From: Bog-473 sp963738135
GTDB taxonomy: Bacteria; Actinomycetota; Acidimicrobiia; Acidimicrobiales; RAAP-2
Assembly (NCBI GenBank): GCA_963738135.1
Contig: CAVTVK010000005.1
Span: 62,001 to 126,000 of the forward strand
Reading direction: 5' to 3'
Length of the DNA: 64,000 nt
Below the pieces are notes generated by a model. The model saw nothing but the letters and a program-made list of their open reading frames with translations, had not been told where the DNA came from and searched no databases. Of the stretch, positions 50,272-58,194 are shown piece after piece (positions within the stretch are counted from its first letter, which is position 1; the number at the start of each line of letters is the position of its first letter). Made by a program: the position numbers and the translations under genes.

Positions 50272-51864
50272 ATGCCTTCTTCAGTCCTTGTCGCGCCCCG
50301 CCCCACGCCCGCCGGGGGACCCGACGCCGGCCCACCCGGACGTCTCAAGAGCCTGTTCAGGACCCCTTCGGTGTTCCTGTTCGTCATTTTGGCGGCCCAG
50401 CTCATGGTGGTCCTCGACACCACCATCGTCAACGTCGCCCTCCCGCACATCCAAGAGGGCCTCGGCCTCTCCGGAGGTGAGCTCTCCTGGGTCATCAACG
50501 CCTACCTGCTCACCTTCGGCGGCCTGCTGCTGCTCGGAGCCCGCTCCGGTGACCTCCTCGGCCGGCGTCGCACGTTCCTGATCGGCATCGCCATCTTCAC
50601 CGCCAGCTCCCTCTTCGGTGGGTTGGCCGTCTCCGGCTGGATGCTGCTGTCCGCCCGTGCCCTGCAGGGAGTCGGTGCCGCCCTGGCCGCGCCCTCCTCG
50701 CTGGCCCTCTTGACCACCATCTTCTCGGACGGACCCCAGCGGGTCCGGGCCATCGGCCTCTTCACCACCGTTTCGGCCGCCGGGGGAGCGATCGGCCTCG
50801 TCGCGGGCGGCGCCCTGACCCAGCTGGTCTCGTGGCGCTGGGTGATGTTCGTGAACGTGCCGATCGGCATCGCCGTCTTGCTGGTGGGACGCATCGCCCT
50901 GCAGGAGACGCCCCGTCGCACGGGACACTTCGACATCGCCGGCGCTCTCACGTCCACGCTCGGCATGGTGGGCATCGTGTTCGGGCTCGTCGAGGCGGGG
51001 ACCGAGGGGTGGTCCAGCCCGATCACCATCGGTTCGCTCGCCGTCGGGCTCTTCTTGCTCGGACTGTTCGTCCGCATCGAGACCCGGGCCGAGGAGCCGA
51101 TCGTGCCGCTGCGGCTCTTCGCCAGCGGGACGCGCACGACGGCCAACGTGTCACGGGGCCTGATGTATGCCGGCATGTACGGCATGTTCTTCTTCGTCGG
51201 ACAATTCATGCAGGACGTGCAGGGGTTCTCGCCGCTGCGCACCGGATTGTGCTTCCTGCCCGTGCCCGCATCGGTGTTCCTCTCGTCACAGTTGGTGAGC
51301 AAGGTCCTGATCGGCCGGGTCCGCCCCAAGACCCTGATCATGAGCGGCATCAGCCTGACCGTGGTCGCCCTCTTGCTGTCGAGCCAGCTTCACGCCGGGG
51401 CGTCGTACGGGCAGATCTTCGTGAGCCTCGTTCTCCTCGGTGTCGGCTCGGGGACCGCGCTGGTCCCCCTGACACAGGCCGGTCTCGCCGACGTCGACCC
51501 CGCCGACGCCGGGGCGGCGTCGGGCTTGGTCAACGTCACACAGCAGGTGGGCGCCGCACTGGGCCTGGCGGTGCTCGTCACCGTCCTGAGCGCGGCCTCC
51601 GGCCACGCCCAGTTGCAGGCCGGGGCCGGCGTCCCCACCTCCATGGTGCACGGGCTCGATGTGACCTTCGCCGTTGCCGCGCTGTTCGGCATCGCCGCGC
51701 TGGTCATGGTGGCCCTACTGGTCCACCTGCCCGCACCCGAGCGGGCCGGGGCGACCACACCCGACGAGGACGAGGCCGAGCGCGCCCGCGCATCCGCCGA
51801 CGTCGAGTTCGAGCTCGTCGACGGCGAAGGCTTCGAGTGGTCGGGCCCCGAACTGGTGGCCTGA
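50272..51864 (+). CDS. MFS drug efflux transporter, DHA2 (14-span) type
   Basis: About 530 residues from ATG at 50272. Span 1 and motif D are LAAQLMVVLDTTIVNVALPHI, motif A is GARSGDLLGRRRTFL, and the antiporter motif C is seen in GLFTTVSAAGGAIGLVAGGAL. Fourteen hydrophobic spans are expected; the C-terminus is an acidic cytoplasmic tail (DEDEAERARASADVEFE). It uses the proton gradient to export drugs. Control is by the divergent TetR gene. The end is close to, and possibly overlaps antisense, the next MFS gene. Confidence 0.87.
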   Translation: MPSSVLVAPRPTPAGGPDAGPPGRLKSLFRTPSVFLFVILAAQLMVVLDTTIVNVALPHIQEGLGLSGGELSWVINAYLLTFGGLLLLGARSGDLLGRRRTFLIGIAIFTASSLFGGLAVSGWMLLSARALQGVGAALAAPSSLALLTTIFSDGPQRVRAIGLFTTVSAAGGAIGLVAGGALTQLVSWRWVMFVNVPIGIAVLLVGRIALQETPRRTGHFDIAGALTSTLGMVGIVFGLVEAGTEGWSSPITIGSLAVGLFLLGLFVRIETRAEEPIVPLRLFASGTRTTANVSRGLMYAGMYGMFFFVGQFMQDVQGFSPLRTGLCFLPVPASVFLSSQLVSKVLIGRVRPKTLIMSGISLTVVALLLSSQLHAGASYGQIFVSLVLLGVGSGTALVPLTQAGLADVDPADAGAASGLVNVTQQVGAALGLAVLVTVLSAASGHAQLQAGAGVPTSMVHGLDVTFAVAALFGIAALVMVALLVHLPAPERAGATTPDEDEAERARASADVEFELVDGEGFEWSGPELVA

Positions 51865-51946
51865 CGGCGAACCCGAACGGGTGCGCACTCCACCGCCCCG
51901 GGCCGATCCGCCAGGGTCGGCCCGGCTGCTGTCCGGCCGCCCGCGC

Positions 51947-53495
51947 TCAGTACTCGGGCGACACCACGGGGATGGCGCGCGAGGTCCGCACCCTCGTCCG
52001 TTTCGGCCGGCTCGCCTTCCGCTGCGCCGGGACGTCCCGGGTGGACGTCGATGAGGACCCAGGCCAACACCGCCGCCAGCACGAAGATCCCGGCGGCCCA
52101 TGCGCTGGCGACGGCGTACCCGTGCACCGTTGCCTGCGCCACCACACCCTTGCTCTGCACATGGTGGGACGCCAGGTAGGTCGCCGTTGCCGCCGCGGCG
52201 AGCGTGTTCAGCAGGGCGGTGCCGATGGACGCGCCGATCTGCTGGGAGGTGTTGGTCGTGGCCGCCGTCACGCCGACGTCGTTCGGCTCGGCGTTCTGGG
52301 TGGCCGTGCTGATGCAGGGCACGATGGCCAGCCCCAGCCCGAAGCCGAGGAGGAGCTCGCTCGGCAGCACGTTGGTGACGTAGGAGGCGTCGGGCGTCAA
52401 CTGGGTGAACAGGGAGACGCCGAGACCCGCCAGCAGGAGGCCGGGGACGACCAGCAGCCGGGTCCGCACGTGGGGCATCAGACGGCTGGCCACTTGGGTG
52501 GCCGCCAGCGCGTTGAGCGCCATCAGCGGGAGAAAGGCGACACCGGTCTTGAGGGGCGAGTAGTGGTCGATGGTCTGCAGCAGGTAGGTGAGGAACAGGA
52601 ACGTCCCGAACATCCCGGTCACAGCCAGCAGAATGGTGATGAACGACCCGGCCCGGTTCCGATTGCGCAGCACACGCAGCGGCAGGAGGGGATTGGGGCC
52701 CTTGCCCTGCCACACGATGAACGCGGCGAGCAGGAGGGCCGCTACCACCAGCGCCACGATGACATCCGTGGCGCCCCACCCGCTCGTGCCGGCCTCGCCC
52801 AGCCCGTAGACGAGGGCGACCAAACCGCCGCACCCCAAAATGACACCCAGCACGTCCAGCCGGATCCCGTGGGTTCCCTCACGGTTGGGGATCAAGGTGA
52901 AGGCGCCGAAGAGGACCAGCGCCGCAATGGGCAGGTTCACGTACAGGCACCAGCGCCAGTCGACGTACTGGGTCAGGAAGCCGCCGAGGATGAGCCCGAA
53001 CGCGGAGCCGGCGATGGCGATGGTGGCGTAGATCCCGAAGGCCCGTCCGCGCTCACGGGGCTCGCTGAAGGTCGACGTCAGCAGCGACAGCACCGACGGC
53101 GCCAACAACGCGCCGAACAGGCCCTGCAGTCCGCGGGCCCCGATCAACATGAGCGTCGTCTGGGCCGCTCCGCCGAGGGCGGACGCCAGCGCGAACCCCA
53201 GGACCCCGGCCATCAGCGTCCGCTTCGGGCCGAACATGTCGCCCAGACGCCCGCCCAGGAGGAGGAAGCCTCCGAAGGCAAGCGTGTAGGCAGTCACCAC
53301 CCACTGCCGGTCGGTGTTGGAGAACCCCAGAGCGTGCTGGGCCGAGGGCAGGGCGATGATCATGATCGTCGTATCGAGCACAACCATCAGCTGCGCGGCG
53401 GCGATGATGATGAGGATCCACCAGTGAGCCCGCGTCGTCCCCGTCGGTGCCGAGCCGGCACCGGGCCCCTGCAACGTCGTCACCGCGCTGCTCAC
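51947..53495 (-). CDS. MFS drug efflux transporter, DHA2 type, with a probable C-terminal frameshift
   Basis: GTG at 53495 overlaps the TetR stop (GTGA). Motifs: AAAQLMVVLDTTIMIIALPSA, GGRLGDMFGPKRTLMAG and IYATIAIAGSAFGLILGG (antiporter motif). Fourteen spans run to WVLIDVHPG. After that the main frame has no stop until 51390 and runs antisense through the end of the other MFS gene. A neighbouring frame gives a short basic tail ending TSRAIPVVSPEY and a stop at 51947. Removing one base near 52036-52041 joins them into about 515 residues, which I think is the true end. Confidence 0.8.
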
Positions 53496-54160
53496 GGGGC
53501 GTCGCGCTTCGAGAGGATCCGATCGACCTGGTCCTGCCCGAGTGGTCGGTGCGCCAGCTCGGCATCGGTCGGTCGCATGCCGGCGATCAGCAGATCGAGA
53601 TGCCGCTTCCACGCCTCGGGTGCGTTCGCCCGCGTCGTCTCGAGCACGCCCCGGATCGACCACAGCACGAGTGAAATGTCGGTGCTCTTCAGGTCGAGGC
53701 GGATCCGGCCGTGCTTCTGCGCGTCGGCGAGCAGGGCGGCGATGAGCTCCCGCGCCGTGCGCACCAGTGGGTGATCGGAGCTCCAGAGCTTGGGCAGGCA
53801 CCCGAGATGCTCCGCCTGGTACCCGCTCGATGCCTGCAGGAAATGCTCGAGGCCCGTCCCGTCGGGACGATCCGCCGCCTCCTCGGCCATCACGATCGTC
53901 GCCTCCAGGACCTCCGACACCAACGCGTCGATGAGCGCCTCCTTGGACGGAAACCGTCGATAGAGCGTGCCCATGCCGACGCCGGCCACCCGGGCCACGT
54001 CGGCCACGCTGGCCTCGAGTCCCTTCTCCTCGAAGACCTGACCGGCGGCGACCAGCAGGCGTTCCCTGTTCTTCTGGGCGTCGCTGCGCATCGGCCGGGC
54101 CAGGGTCGCCGTCGGGGGTCCACTCCGCGCCTCCGCCGGGCTCGTATCCGGAGATTTCAC
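53492..54160 (-). CDS. TetR-family regulator of the second MFS exporter
   Basis: About 222 residues if GTG at 54160 is used; ATG at 54091 is the alternative. The helix-turn-helix is ASVADVARVAGVGMGTLYRRFPSKEALIDALV. The C-terminal helices end LDLLIAGMRPTD. It is in one operon with the exporter (GTGA overlap), unlike the first module, where they are divergent. The start codon lies inside a dyad (CCGGAG-N6-CTCCGG), so it probably represses its own leaderless promoter. Confidence 0.82.
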   Translation of the reverse strand: MKSPDTSPAEARSGPPTATLARPMRSDAQKNRERLLVAAGQVFEEKGLEASVADVARVAGVGMGTLYRRFPSKEALIDALVSEVLEATIVMAEEAADRPDGTGLEHFLQASSGYQAEHLGCLPKLWSSDHPLVRTARELIAALLADAQKHGRIRLDLKSTDISLVLWSIRGVLETTRANAPEAWKRHLDLLIAGMRPTDAELAHRPLGQDQVDRILSKRDAP

Positions 54161-54165
54161 TCCGG
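54148..54165. promoter_or_regulatory. Dyad operator at the second TetR start
   Basis: CCGGAG-ATTTCA-CTCCGG is a perfect 6-6-6 inverted repeat. Read on the plus strand it continues TTACC, like the operators of the first module (…TCCGCTTACC). Confidence 0.55.
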
Positions 54166-54167
54166 TT

Positions 54168-54195
54168 ACCCTAGTGGGCAAGCGGAGCCAGTCCA
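54168..54195 (-). promoter_or_regulatory. Likely promoter of the second TetR/MFS operon
   Basis: On the minus strand, TGGACT (54190-54195), 16 bases and TAGGGT (54168-54173). The -10 ends 7 bases before the GTG, so the message is probably leaderless. Confidence 0.45.
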
Positions 54196-54258
54196 TTTCG
54201 AGCCCCGCACGTCGCCCCGGCGCCCCAGCCCTCTGGGCCAGCATGGGGCGCATGACGG

Positions 54259-55302
54259 ATGGACGGGCATGACGCCATGACGGACGCAGACGGATGGGAC
54301 GCGGGCAGGGACGCCTACATATGGCAGCTCCCGAAGGCCGAGCTGCACGTGCACATTGAGGGCACGCTCGAGCCGGAGCTGGCGTTCGAGTTGGCGGCTC
54401 GGAACAACGTCGAACTCCCCTATGCCGACGTGGCTGCATTGCGCCGTGCCTACGTCTTCGAGGACCTGCAATCGTTCCTCGACATCTACTACGCCAACTG
54501 CGCCGTGCTGCAGACGGAACAGGATTTCTACGACCTCACGTGGGCGTACCTGTCCACGGCGGTCGGCCAGGGCGTGCGCCACACCGAGATCTTCTTCGAC
54601 CCGCAGACGCACACCGAGCGCGGCATCGCATTCGAGACCTGCTGCACGGGTATCCGCCGCGCCCTCGACGACGGCGTGACGCAACTGGGCATCTCGTCGG
54701 GACTGATCCTGTGCTTCCTGCGCGACCTCAGCGCCGAGGCGGCGCTGCAGACACTCGAGCAGGCACGGCCCTTCGCCCACCACCTGACGGCCGTCGGTCT
54801 CGACTCGGCCGAGGTCGGCCACCCACCCTCCAAGTTCACCGAGGCGTTCCGGCAGGCCCGGGAGATGGGACTCCCGGGCGTGGCCCACGCCGGGGAGGAA
54901 GGCCCCCCCGACTACATCTGGCAGGCGCTCGACGTCCTACAGGCACGGCGCATCGATCACGGCGTCCGCTGTCTGGAGGACGACCAGCTGGTCGAGCGGC
55001 TGGTGGCCGAGCAGATCCCGCTCACCGTGTGTCCCTTCTCGAACGTCAAGCTGCAGGTCTTTCCCTCGCTGTCCCAGCACGACCTTCTTGGTCTGGTGCG
55101 GCGCGGTCTCCTGGTGACGATCAACTCGGACGACCCCGCATATTTCGGCGGCTACATCGGCGACAACCTCAGCGCGGTGGCCGAGGCGTTCGACCTCGGT
55201 CGCGCCGCCGTCGCACAGCTGGCTCGGAATTCATTTCAGGCTGCATTCCTCCCAGAGGAGGTCAGGGACGCGTACCTCGACGAGGTCGACCAGTACTGCT
55301 GA
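54259..55302 (+). CDS. Adenosine/adenine deaminase family protein
   Basis: Up to 347 residues; ATG at 54277 is an alternative start. The zinc and catalytic motifs are present: LPKAELHVHIEGTLEPEL, GVAHAGEEGPPDYIW, RIDHGVRC, PLTVCPFSNVKL and INSDDPAYFGGY. The GTLEPEL and SDDPAYFGGY forms are closer to the adenine deaminase (Aah1-type) branch than to adenosine deaminase. It deaminates adenine or adenosine in purine salvage. The gene is alone. Confidence 0.85.
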   Translation: MDGHDAMTDADGWDAGRDAYIWQLPKAELHVHIEGTLEPELAFELAARNNVELPYADVAALRRAYVFEDLQSFLDIYYANCAVLQTEQDFYDLTWAYLSTAVGQGVRHTEIFFDPQTHTERGIAFETCCTGIRRALDDGVTQLGISSGLILCFLRDLSAEAALQTLEQARPFAHHLTAVGLDSAEVGHPPSKFTEAFRQAREMGLPGVAHAGEEGPPDYIWQALDVLQARRIDHGVRCLEDDQLVERLVAEQIPLTVCPFSNVKLQVFPSLSQHDLLGLVRRGLLVTINSDDPAYFGGYIGDNLSAVAEAFDLGRAAVAQLARNSFQAAFLPEEVRDAYLDEVDQYC

Positions 55303-55306
55303 TCCG

Positions 55307-56122
55307 TCAGGTGAAATGTTGCGCCACTGTCTTTGCTGCTGCCCGCGCCTGCTCGCGGTAGCTGCCACCGAACAGCACGGCGTGGACCAGGAGCGGCGCC
55401 AGTTGGAACAGCCTGACACGCTCCTCCCAGCCGGCTTGCAGCGGTTGGATCTCGGCGTAGGCGTGAAGCAGGCGATCGGGCACCGTGCCGAACAGGGCGA
55501 GCATGGCCAGGTCCTCTTCGGCATGGCCGCCGTGGACGGACGGATCGATGAGCCACGAGCGGCCGTCCTGCCCGAACAAGACGTTGCCCCACCAGAGGTC
55601 GCCGTGCAGGAGGACCGGGCCGCCCGGCGGGAGGAGCTCTCCGAGCCGGGCGGCGACCGGCCTGACGAGGTGCTCGAGTGCGCAGCGTGCGGACAATTCG
55701 AGAAGGCGCGCACCGTAGAAGGCGTGGCCGTCCGTCGATGGTGCGGGGTCCACCGGGCAGGCACCTACCCACGACGAGCCGCCACCCCAGTGCGGGGACG
55801 CGGTCTGGTGCAACAGCGCCAGGCTGCGACCAAGTGCTTCGTCGTGCCCGGCGTTCCGCGACGTCTGGTCGACCGCCGTGGTGACCAGAAGGTCGGCTTC
55901 CACGAGCACCACCTCGGGGACCGGGGGCCCGGAGGCCGCGGAGCTGAGTTGGTGCAGGCCCTCGGCTTCGTCGAGGGAGCCCGGACCGAGCTTGGCGACG
56001 AGCCGGCGCGCACCCGCCTGAACGATCCAGGCTGTCCCACCGAGCGGGCGGACCGAGTCGACCTCGCCGACGGAAGGCGCCAGACGGCTGCGCACCTGCG
56101 CCAGTGAGTCCGACTCTCGCAC
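55307..56122 (-). CDS. Fructosamine kinase-like protein
   Basis: About 271 residues from GTG at 56122, with GGAAGAGTGAGC upstream. The kinase fold is shown by the N-terminal RPLGGTAWIVQAGARRLVAKLGPG (Lys of the ATP site), the catalytic loop LLHGDLWWGNVLFGQDGRSWLIDP, and GGHAEEDLAMLALFG. The family phosphorylates fructosamines on glycated proteins, leading to their repair, or other sugar amines. It is convergent with the deaminase gene with a 4-base gap. Confidence 0.82.
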   Translation of the reverse strand: MRESDSLAQVRSRLAPSVGEVDSVRPLGGTAWIVQAGARRLVAKLGPGSLDEAEGLHQLSSAASGPPVPEVVLVEADLLVTTAVDQTSRNAGHDEALGRSLALLHQTASPHWGGGSSWVGACPVDPAPSTDGHAFYGARLLELSARCALEHLVRPVAARLGELLPPGGPVLLHGDLWWGNVLFGQDGRSWLIDPSVHGGHAEEDLAMLALFGTVPDRLLHAYAEIQPLQAGWEERVRLFQLAPLLVHAVLFGGSYREQARAAAKTVAQHFT

Positions 56123-56198
56123 GGGCTCACTCTTCCACCCCGGTGGATGTGGACGCACCGGTGAAAGCGTCCGAACGGGGGATCTCGGAGCGGCACGG

Positions 56199-56204
56199 CA
56201 TGAT
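56199..56204 (+). promoter_or_regulatory. -10 box CATGAT of a likely leaderless transcript
   Basis: CATGAT is followed by six bases and the ATG at 56211; no Shine-Dalgarno. Confidence 0.35.
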
Positions 56205-56210
56205 GGTCCG

Positions 56211-56795
56211 ATGGCCAAAGCGAGGATCGCCGGGCTCGTGCTCACGCCGGGGGCGAGCGCCGGACGCGACCAGTCAGGCCTCGTCGCCATCGACAATGCG
56301 GTGACGGGTACCGGTGTGTCCGTCGAGCGTGTCGAGTTTCCCGGGCAGGCGGCCGGGAAACGCCGCACCGATCCGCCTGCGGTGTGCATCGAGACGGTGC
56401 GCGCCGCCACGACGGCGCTGGCGGAAACGCTCTCCGTCCCGACCTCCCGGATCGCCATCGGTGGTCGCTCCTTCGGCGGCCGTATGTGCTCCATGGCTGC
56501 GGCCGAGGGTCTCGAGGTGGCGGCGCTGGTCTTGGTCAGCTATCCCTTGCATCCGCCGGGACGACCCGAGCGCTTGCGCACCGAGCACTTCCCCGAGGTG
56601 GGCGTGCCCTGCCTCTTCGTTTCGGGCCGGCGCGACGCCTTCGCCACGCCCGAAGAACTCGAGCGGGAGACGGCCACCATCTCCGGCCCGGTCACCCGCA
56701 CCTTCGTCGACGGCGACCATTCGTTGCGCAAGAGCGAGGCGGAGGTGGCCGAGATCGTGGCGTCCTGGGTCGCGGCGAGGTCTGGACGCACCTAG
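56211..56795 (+). CDS. Small alpha/beta hydrolase (KANL3/Tex30-like)
   Basis: A protein of 194 residues. The nucleophile elbow is GGRSFGGRM, the acid is the Asp of SGRRDAFATPEEL and the base is the His of VDGDHSLRKS. The start (GLVLTPGASAGRDQSGLVAID) and the PPGRPERLRTEHF loop match the small 'dienelactone hydrolase-like/KANL3' group. Substrate unknown. It is convergent with the MerR gene. Confidence 0.78.
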   Translation: MAKARIAGLVLTPGASAGRDQSGLVAIDNAVTGTGVSVERVEFPGQAAGKRRTDPPAVCIETVRAATTALAETLSVPTSRIAIGGRSFGGRMCSMAAAEGLEVAALVLVSYPLHPPGRPERLRTEHFPEVGVPCLFVSGRRDAFATPEELERETATISGPVTRTFVDGDHSLRKSEAEVAEIVASWVAARSGRT

Positions 56796-56816
56796 GTCGC
56801 CCGGGCGCGGCGGCCG

Positions 56817-57641
56817 TTACGCCGCTGGGCCGGTGTGGAAGATGGGCCAGGCGATTTCCGTCCGCCAGGCCGTGTCGTCGAACGTGTCGAGACGCCCGAT
56901 CAGGTAGCGCTCCCGGATCGGCCCGTCGACCGCGAGCGCGTGGTCGGTGACGTACGTCGCCAGCGCTCCATAGGCGCGGTCGATGTCGCCGTGGGAGCCC
57001 GCGTGCACGATCGTCGCCAGCTCCACGGCGGGCAGGGTGCACGGTTGGACGCGGCCCACCGGTCTGATGGCTTTCTCCGTCGGGATGAAGATGGTGAGGT
57101 CGCCCCTCTCGTCGGCGAAGAAGTCGTTGCCGATCACCGCGCCCGGGGGCCCGGCCGGCACCACTCCCTGGGCGTCGAGGGTGGACGAGAGCTCTCCCAG
57201 CGCGCCCTGGAACCACGGCCCCAGGTCATCGACGCTCACCGTCTCTGTGACGGCCGCCGTCTCCATTGCGGGCTCGCGGCGATGCCCCATGGCGAGCGCC
57301 GGCGACGGACCCTGCAACAGCTGCCGGAGGGTGGCGACCGCCTCCTGGGTCTGGGCCAGGTCCCGCTCCAGCCGGGCCAGGTGTCCAGCGATGAGCTCGT
57401 TGCGTGCCTCGACGTCGGAGGCGTGCAGAACGGCGCCGATCTGCTCGAGGGGCATGTCGAGTTCCCTGAAGCGCCGGATGACCTGTGCCGTGGGGATCTG
57501 CTCGGTGCTGTAACGGCGGTAGCTCGAACGGGGGTCGACCTCGGCCGGGACGAGGAGTTCGAGCTGATGGTAGTGGCGCAGGGTCTTGACGCTGAGGTGG
57601 GTGGCCCGGGCGAAATCGCCGATGGCTAGGGACGGCGCCAT
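56817..57641 (-). CDS. MerR-family regulator with GyrI-like effector domain
   Basis: A protein of 274 residues. The MerR helix-turn-helix is IGDFARATHLSVKTLRHYHQ (residues 7-26) with the wing SSYRRYSTEQI. The dimerising coiled coil is at about 75-110. The C-terminal BmrR/GyrI-like domain (about 125-274) binds small hydrophobic molecules. Its own promoter has a 19-base spacer with a dyad, the MerR hallmark. The divergent NTF2-like gene starts 119 bases away. Confidence 0.87.
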   Translation of the reverse strand: MAPSLAIGDFARATHLSVKTLRHYHQLELLVPAEVDPRSSYRRYSTEQIPTAQVIRRFRELDMPLEQIGAVLHASDVEARNELIAGHLARLERDLAQTQEAVATLRQLLQGPSPALAMGHRREPAMETAAVTETVSVDDLGPWFQGALGELSSTLDAQGVVPAGPPGAVIGNDFFADERGDLTIFIPTEKAIRPVGRVQPCTLPAVELATIVHAGSHGDIDRAYGALATYVTDHALAVDGPIRERYLIGRLDTFDDTAWRTEIAWPIFHTGPAA

Positions 57642-57648
57642 GACGTGC

Positions 57649-57679
57649 AGTCTCGACCCTCCCCCCGGGGGAGAGTCAA
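57649..57679 (-). promoter_or_regulatory. MerR-type promoter with 19-base spacer and dyad
   Basis: On the minus strand, TTGACT (57674-57679) and GAGACT (57649-57654) are 19 bases apart. The dyad GACYCTCCCCC-N-GGGGGAGRGTC (57655-57677) fills the spacer, with 10 of 11 arm bases paired. This is the arrangement that MerR proteins activate by twisting the DNA. Confidence 0.7.
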
Positions 57680-57760
57680 GGCGACACGGGCCCTTGACCC
57701 TCCTGCCTCAGGACGCCCGAGGGTGGTGGTGTCAGTGATACACGAGAGAGGAGTTGCGCT

Positions 57761-58135
57761 ATGCGCACCACCGAACTGTCCGGCGTCGTCGCCCAACACG
57801 TCGCCGCTGTCAACGCCTTCGACATCGACGCCATCGTGGCGACGTTCGCGCCCGATGCGTACGTGAACGACGCCCGTCGCGAGATCAACGGCACCGACGC
57901 CATCCGCGCCTGGGTGGCCAAGGAGATAGTGGGGGACCACGTCACCATGGAGGTGCGAGAGGTCGTCGATCACTACGGCGACACCATCGTGCGCGCCCGC
58001 TACGACGGCACCTATGACAAGACGAACCTGCCCGACGAGTTGGTCCTGTCCAACTACTTCAGCATCCGCGACGACAAGATCGTGAGCCTGGCGGTCATCT
58101 TCAACGAGCCGTCGCCGTACCCGTCCACCGCCTGA
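57761..58135 (+). CDS. SnoaL/NTF2-like protein, 124 aa
   Basis: GAGAGGAG lies about 8 bases before the ATG. The fold is suggested by LSGVVAQHVAAVNAFDIDAIVATFAPDAYVND and the later FSIRDDKIVSLAVIFNEPSP. It may be an isomerase, dehydratase or binding protein. It is divergent from the MerR gene, whose drug-binding domain suggests that the pair responds to a small toxic compound. Confidence 0.75.
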   Translation: MRTTELSGVVAQHVAAVNAFDIDAIVATFAPDAYVNDARREINGTDAIRAWVAKEIVGDHVTMEVREVVDHYGDTIVRARYDGTYDKTNLPDELVLSNYFSIRDDKIVSLAVIFNEPSPYPSTA

Positions 58136-58194
58136 TCGTCGCCGGGCTGCCCGCCGGGCGTCCCAGCGGGCTGGCACCGCCGGGCTGGCACCGC

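Noticed and set aside
50832..53774. Open frame of 980 codons on the plus strand
   Set aside because: Antisense to the second MFS gene and out of frame with the first; composition is Arg/Gly/Gln-rich with no motifs.
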